DNA from: Rhodanobacter sp.
Lineage (GTDB): Bacteria; Pseudomonadota; Gammaproteobacteria; Xanthomonadales; Rhodanobacteraceae
Length of the DNA: 7,064 nucleotides
Direction of reading: 5' to 3'
Assembly: GCA_026193555.1 (NCBI GenBank)
Contig: JAPHUU010000273.1
Location: forward strand, 1 to 7,064
Shown: in pieces, positions 5,122 through 7,064 of the stretch
Position numbering within the stretch: the first letter of the stretch is position 1
How the letters are laid out: each line of letters starts with the position of its first letter
Position numbers and translations under genes: made by a program
Notes under the pieces: generated by a model
What the model was told of the DNA's origin: nothing
What the model saw: the letters and a program-made list of their open reading frames with translations, nothing else
Database searches by the model: none

Positions 5122-5133
5122 TTCGGCAATAAC

Positions 5134-5628
5134 ATGCCCTGCATGAATCACCCCGCCGCCCCGTCAGATCCCGCCAACCCCAGCCCTTCACCCAGCCCCG
5201 CGCCCAGCCTCGGCATGCTGCTGGCGATGGTGCGAACCGAACTGGTGCGGGCGCTTGAGGCCGAATTTGCCCGACAGGGGCTGGATCTCAGCTTCACCCA
5301 GTACCTGATCCTCAAGAAGGCCCAGCAACTGGGGCCCTTGTCGGCCACCGAACTGGCCCGCGCCGTCGAGCTCGATGGCGGCGCCATGACGCGCCAGCTC
5401 GACCAGTTGGAACACAAGGGCTACCTGCAACGACGCCCGCATGCACGGGATCGCCGGGCGCTGCGCATCGAGCTGACCGAAGCGGGCAGTCGCATGTGGC
5501 AGGACACGGCACTGGCCTGCAGCGAGCGGGTGATGGCGGCCGCGCAGCACTCGCTGGACGCGGCAGAACAGGCAAGGCTGCATGAGTACCTGGAGCGTGT
5601 CCTGCACACGCTCCGCGACAAGCACTGA
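5134..5628 (+). CDS. MarR-family transcriptional regulator
   Basis: From ATG 5134 the product is 164 aa, within the normal MarR range. Residues 10-26 are a low-complexity Pro/Ser stretch (PSPSPSPAPS). A dimerisation helix follows at about 27-48. The winged helix-turn-helix covers about 52-118: DLSFTQYLIL, LSATELARAVELDGGAMTRQ (69-88) as the HTH with recognition helix, DQLEHKGYLQR, and the wing DRRALRIELTEAG (106-118), the classic D-R-R-x(5)-L-T-x-x-G signature. C-terminal helices at about 120-160 complete the dimer interface. MarR proteins are usually repressors released by phenolic or other small ligands, or by cysteine oxidation; Cys129 lies in a C-terminal helix and no sensor role is evident. 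The start could instead be ATG 5143; neither has a ribosome-binding site. It probably controls the efflux gene 27 bases downstream and perhaps the divergent dsbG through the paired boxes upstream. Confidence 0.92.
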   Translation: MPCMNHPAAPSDPANPSPSPSPAPSLGMLLAMVRTELVRALEAEFARQGLDLSFTQYLILKKAQQLGPLSATELARAVELDGGAMTRQLDQLEHKGYLQRRPHARDRRALRIELTEAGSRMWQDTALACSERVMAAAQHSLDAAEQARLHEYLERVLHTLRDKH

Positions 5629-5655
5629 CCACCCCCATTCCCCGGACCTCGATCC

Positions 5656-7064
5656 ATGCGACTGCATCTACTTGCGGCGGCTACCGCACTGACGTTGGCG
5701 CTCGCCGGCTGCGCCAGCAGCGGCGGCCTGCACCCCGACGGCACGCTGCTCGACCCTTCTTCGCTGAGCGCCGAGCACAGCCTGGCCGGCCTCCCGCTGT
5801 CGCCGGCCGCATGGCCGGCCGTCGACTGGTGGACAGGACTGGGCGATCCGCAACTGGACACCCTGATCGCAGAGGCTCTGCAGGGCAACCCGGGACTGGC
5901 CGTCGCCGATGCACGGGCGCGTGAAGCGCAGGCCGAGGCAGGCCTCGCCGATGCTGCACGCGGCCCCGTCGTGGATGCCGGCGCCAGCGTCACCGCTGCG
6001 CGCCTGCCCGCCGCCATTCCGCTCGGCAATGGCCATACCGCGGTGGCCAGGTATGCCGACGTCAGCCTCAACTGGGGACTGGACCTGTGGGGCGGCAAGC
6101 GTGCCGCATGGGAGGCGGCGCTCGGCGCATCGCGCGCCGCCGACGTGGAAGCCCGTGCCACCCGCATCGCGCTCTCTGGCAACGTCGCCCGTGCCTATGC
6201 CGGGCTCGGCTACGCATTCACTCGGCAGGATCTGGCCGGGGCGGAGCTGCAGCGCGCCGAGCAGGTGCGCGAACTCACCCGCCAGCGCCTCATCGCCGGC
6301 ATCGACAACCGGATCCAGCTCAGGCAGGGCGACAGCGAAGTGGCCAGTGCCCAGCAGCACCTGGCGGCGGCCACCCGCAGCATCGACGCCGCGCGGTCGG
6401 CACTGTCGGTGCTGCTGGGCAAGGGGCCGGATCGTGGCCTCGACATCACCCGCCCGCGGTTGCTGAAGCCAGCCGCATTGACGGTACCCACCCAGCTGCC
6501 GGTGGCGCTGCTCGGCCGCCGCGCCGACCTCGTCGCCGCGCGCTGGCGAGTCGAGGCTGCGGCCCGCGAGATCCGGGCCGCGAAGAGCGAATTCCTGCCG
6601 AACGTCAGCATCGGCGCGATGGCCGGCGTGATCGCGCTGGGCGGCAGCAACCTGATCAGCCTGCCGTCGCGGTTCTACGAAGCGGGCCCGTCGATCAGCC
6701 TGCCGATCTTCGATGGCGGCCGGCTGCGCGCCAACCTGGCCGGCAAGGATGCGCAGTACGAGCTGGCGGCGGCGCAGTACAACCAGACCCTGATCGGCGC
6801 GCTGAACCAGATCACCGACGATATCTCCGCCCTGCGTTCGCTGCAGCAACAGCTCGCCGCCCAGCAACAGGCGCTGGAGGCCGCCGACAGTGCCTGGCAG
6901 CTGGCGCAGCAGCGCTACCACGCCGGCATCGGCAGCTACCTGGAGGCGCTCGCCGTGCGCCAGCAGTTGCTGGTCGCCGAGCAGGGCCTGGCGGCACTGC
7001 AGCTGCAGCAGGTCGACTTTTCGGTGCAATTGATCCAGGCCCTGGGCGGCGGCTTCCAGCCGCA
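5656..7064 (+). CDS. NodT/TolC-family outer-membrane efflux lipoprotein (3' end cut by window)
   Basis: The frame runs from ATG 5656 to the window edge, about 469 residues, so probably only a short C-terminal tail is missing. Residues 1-18 are a lipoprotein signal peptide ending in the lipobox LAGC, with Cys19 as the lipidation site. Then come the family landmarks: DWWTGLGDPQLDTLIAEAL, used by outer-membrane factors at the start of the first repeat; a long coiled-coil helix region rich in Ala, Gln and Arg; RRADLVAARWRVEAAAREI and KSEFLPNVSIG at the start of the second repeat; and SLPIFDGGR (348-356), matching the P-I-F-D-G-G-R hallmark. The product would form the trimeric outer-membrane channel of a tripartite efflux pump. 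It follows marR by 27 bases, so it is likely co-transcribed. MarR-OMF order suggests that a membrane-fusion adaptor and an EmrB-type or other pump come next, outside the window. Only a weak GGA precedes the start. Substrate unknown. Confidence 0.93.
   Translation, partial: MRLHLLAAATALTLALAGCASSGGLHPDGTLLDPSSLSAEHSLAGLPLSPAAWPAVDWWTGLGDPQLDTLIAEALQGNPGLAVADARAREAQAEAGLADAARGPVVDAGASVTAARLPAAIPLGNGHTAVARYADVSLNWGLDLWGGKRAAWEAALGASRAADVEARATRIALSGNVARAYAGLGYAFTRQDLAGAELQRAEQVRELTRQRLIAGIDNRIQLRQGDSEVASAQQHLAAATRSIDAARSALSVLLGKGPDRGLDITRPRLLKPAALTVPTQLPVALLGRRADLVAARWRVEAAAREIRAAKSEFLPNVSIGAMAGVIALGGSNLISLPSRFYEAGPSISLPIFDGGRLRANLAGKDAQYELAAAQYNQTLIGALNQITDDISALRSLQQQLAAQQQALEAADSAWQLAQQRYHAGIGSYLEALAVRQQLLVAEQGLAALQLQQVDFSVQLIQALGGGFQP

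Noticed and set aside
5668..7029. Minus-strand frame of 453 aa opposite the efflux lipoprotein
   Set aside because: The plus strand encodes a full lipobox and TolC-family motifs over the same span; the antisense frame is low-complexity Gln/Arg/Ala sequence with no recognisable domain.

Overview
The window is GC-rich, gene-dense bacterial DNA with short intergenic gaps. Protein types and gene order suggest a gammaproteobacterium of the Xanthomonadales/Lysobacterales, perhaps Rhodanobacteraceae. That assignment is inferred from general resemblance, not from a database match. I see no rRNA, tRNA, CRISPR array, insertion sequence or integrase, and no gene-free stretch longer than about 255 bases.

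Left part, minus strand (1-1673). A tandem-GAF signalling protein runs off the left edge; about 330 N-terminal residues are visible. Upstream of it is a small, very basic protein with a histone H1-like Lys/Ala/Pro tail. Its leader carries a near-perfect 20-bp tandem duplication directly before the Shine-Dalgarno sequence.

Centre, minus strand (1674-4210). Three genes form a sulfide/persulfide detoxification cluster, in transcription order: an ETHE1-type metallo-beta-lactamase-fold persulfide dioxygenase, a small DUF442/TIGR01244-type sulfurtransferase, and a TauE/SafE anion exporter. In the BigR/Blh systems of Xylella and Agrobacterium the first two activities are one fused protein (Blh); here they are separate genes. 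The likely route is glutathione persulfide to sulfite (dioxygenase), sulfur transfer (sulfurtransferase), and sulfite export (TauE/SafE). Both intercistronic gaps, about 90 bases each, contain strong stem-loops. The dioxygenase leader appears to hold a decayed C-terminal piece of a YeeE/YedE-type (DUF6691) sulfur transporter, a family often found in such clusters. No bigR-like regulator is present in the window.

Right part (4211-7064). A periplasmic DsbG-like disulfide isomerase (minus strand) is divergent from a MarR-family regulator (plus strand). The regulator is followed after 27 bases by an outer-membrane efflux lipoprotein of the NodT/TolC family, cut by the right edge. The divergent region has two similar 16-bp boxes exactly 30 bp apart, one containing a perfect 12-bp palindrome; these are good candidates for MarR operators able to control both directions. 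The order regulator then outer-membrane factor fits a MarR-controlled drug-efflux operon whose adaptor and inner-membrane pump would lie beyond the window.

Nothing here is clearly a new kind of system. The most distinctive points are the transporter relic in the dioxygenase leader, the intercistronic hairpins, the paired MarR-like boxes shared with dsbG, and the repeat-bearing leader of the histone-like gene.
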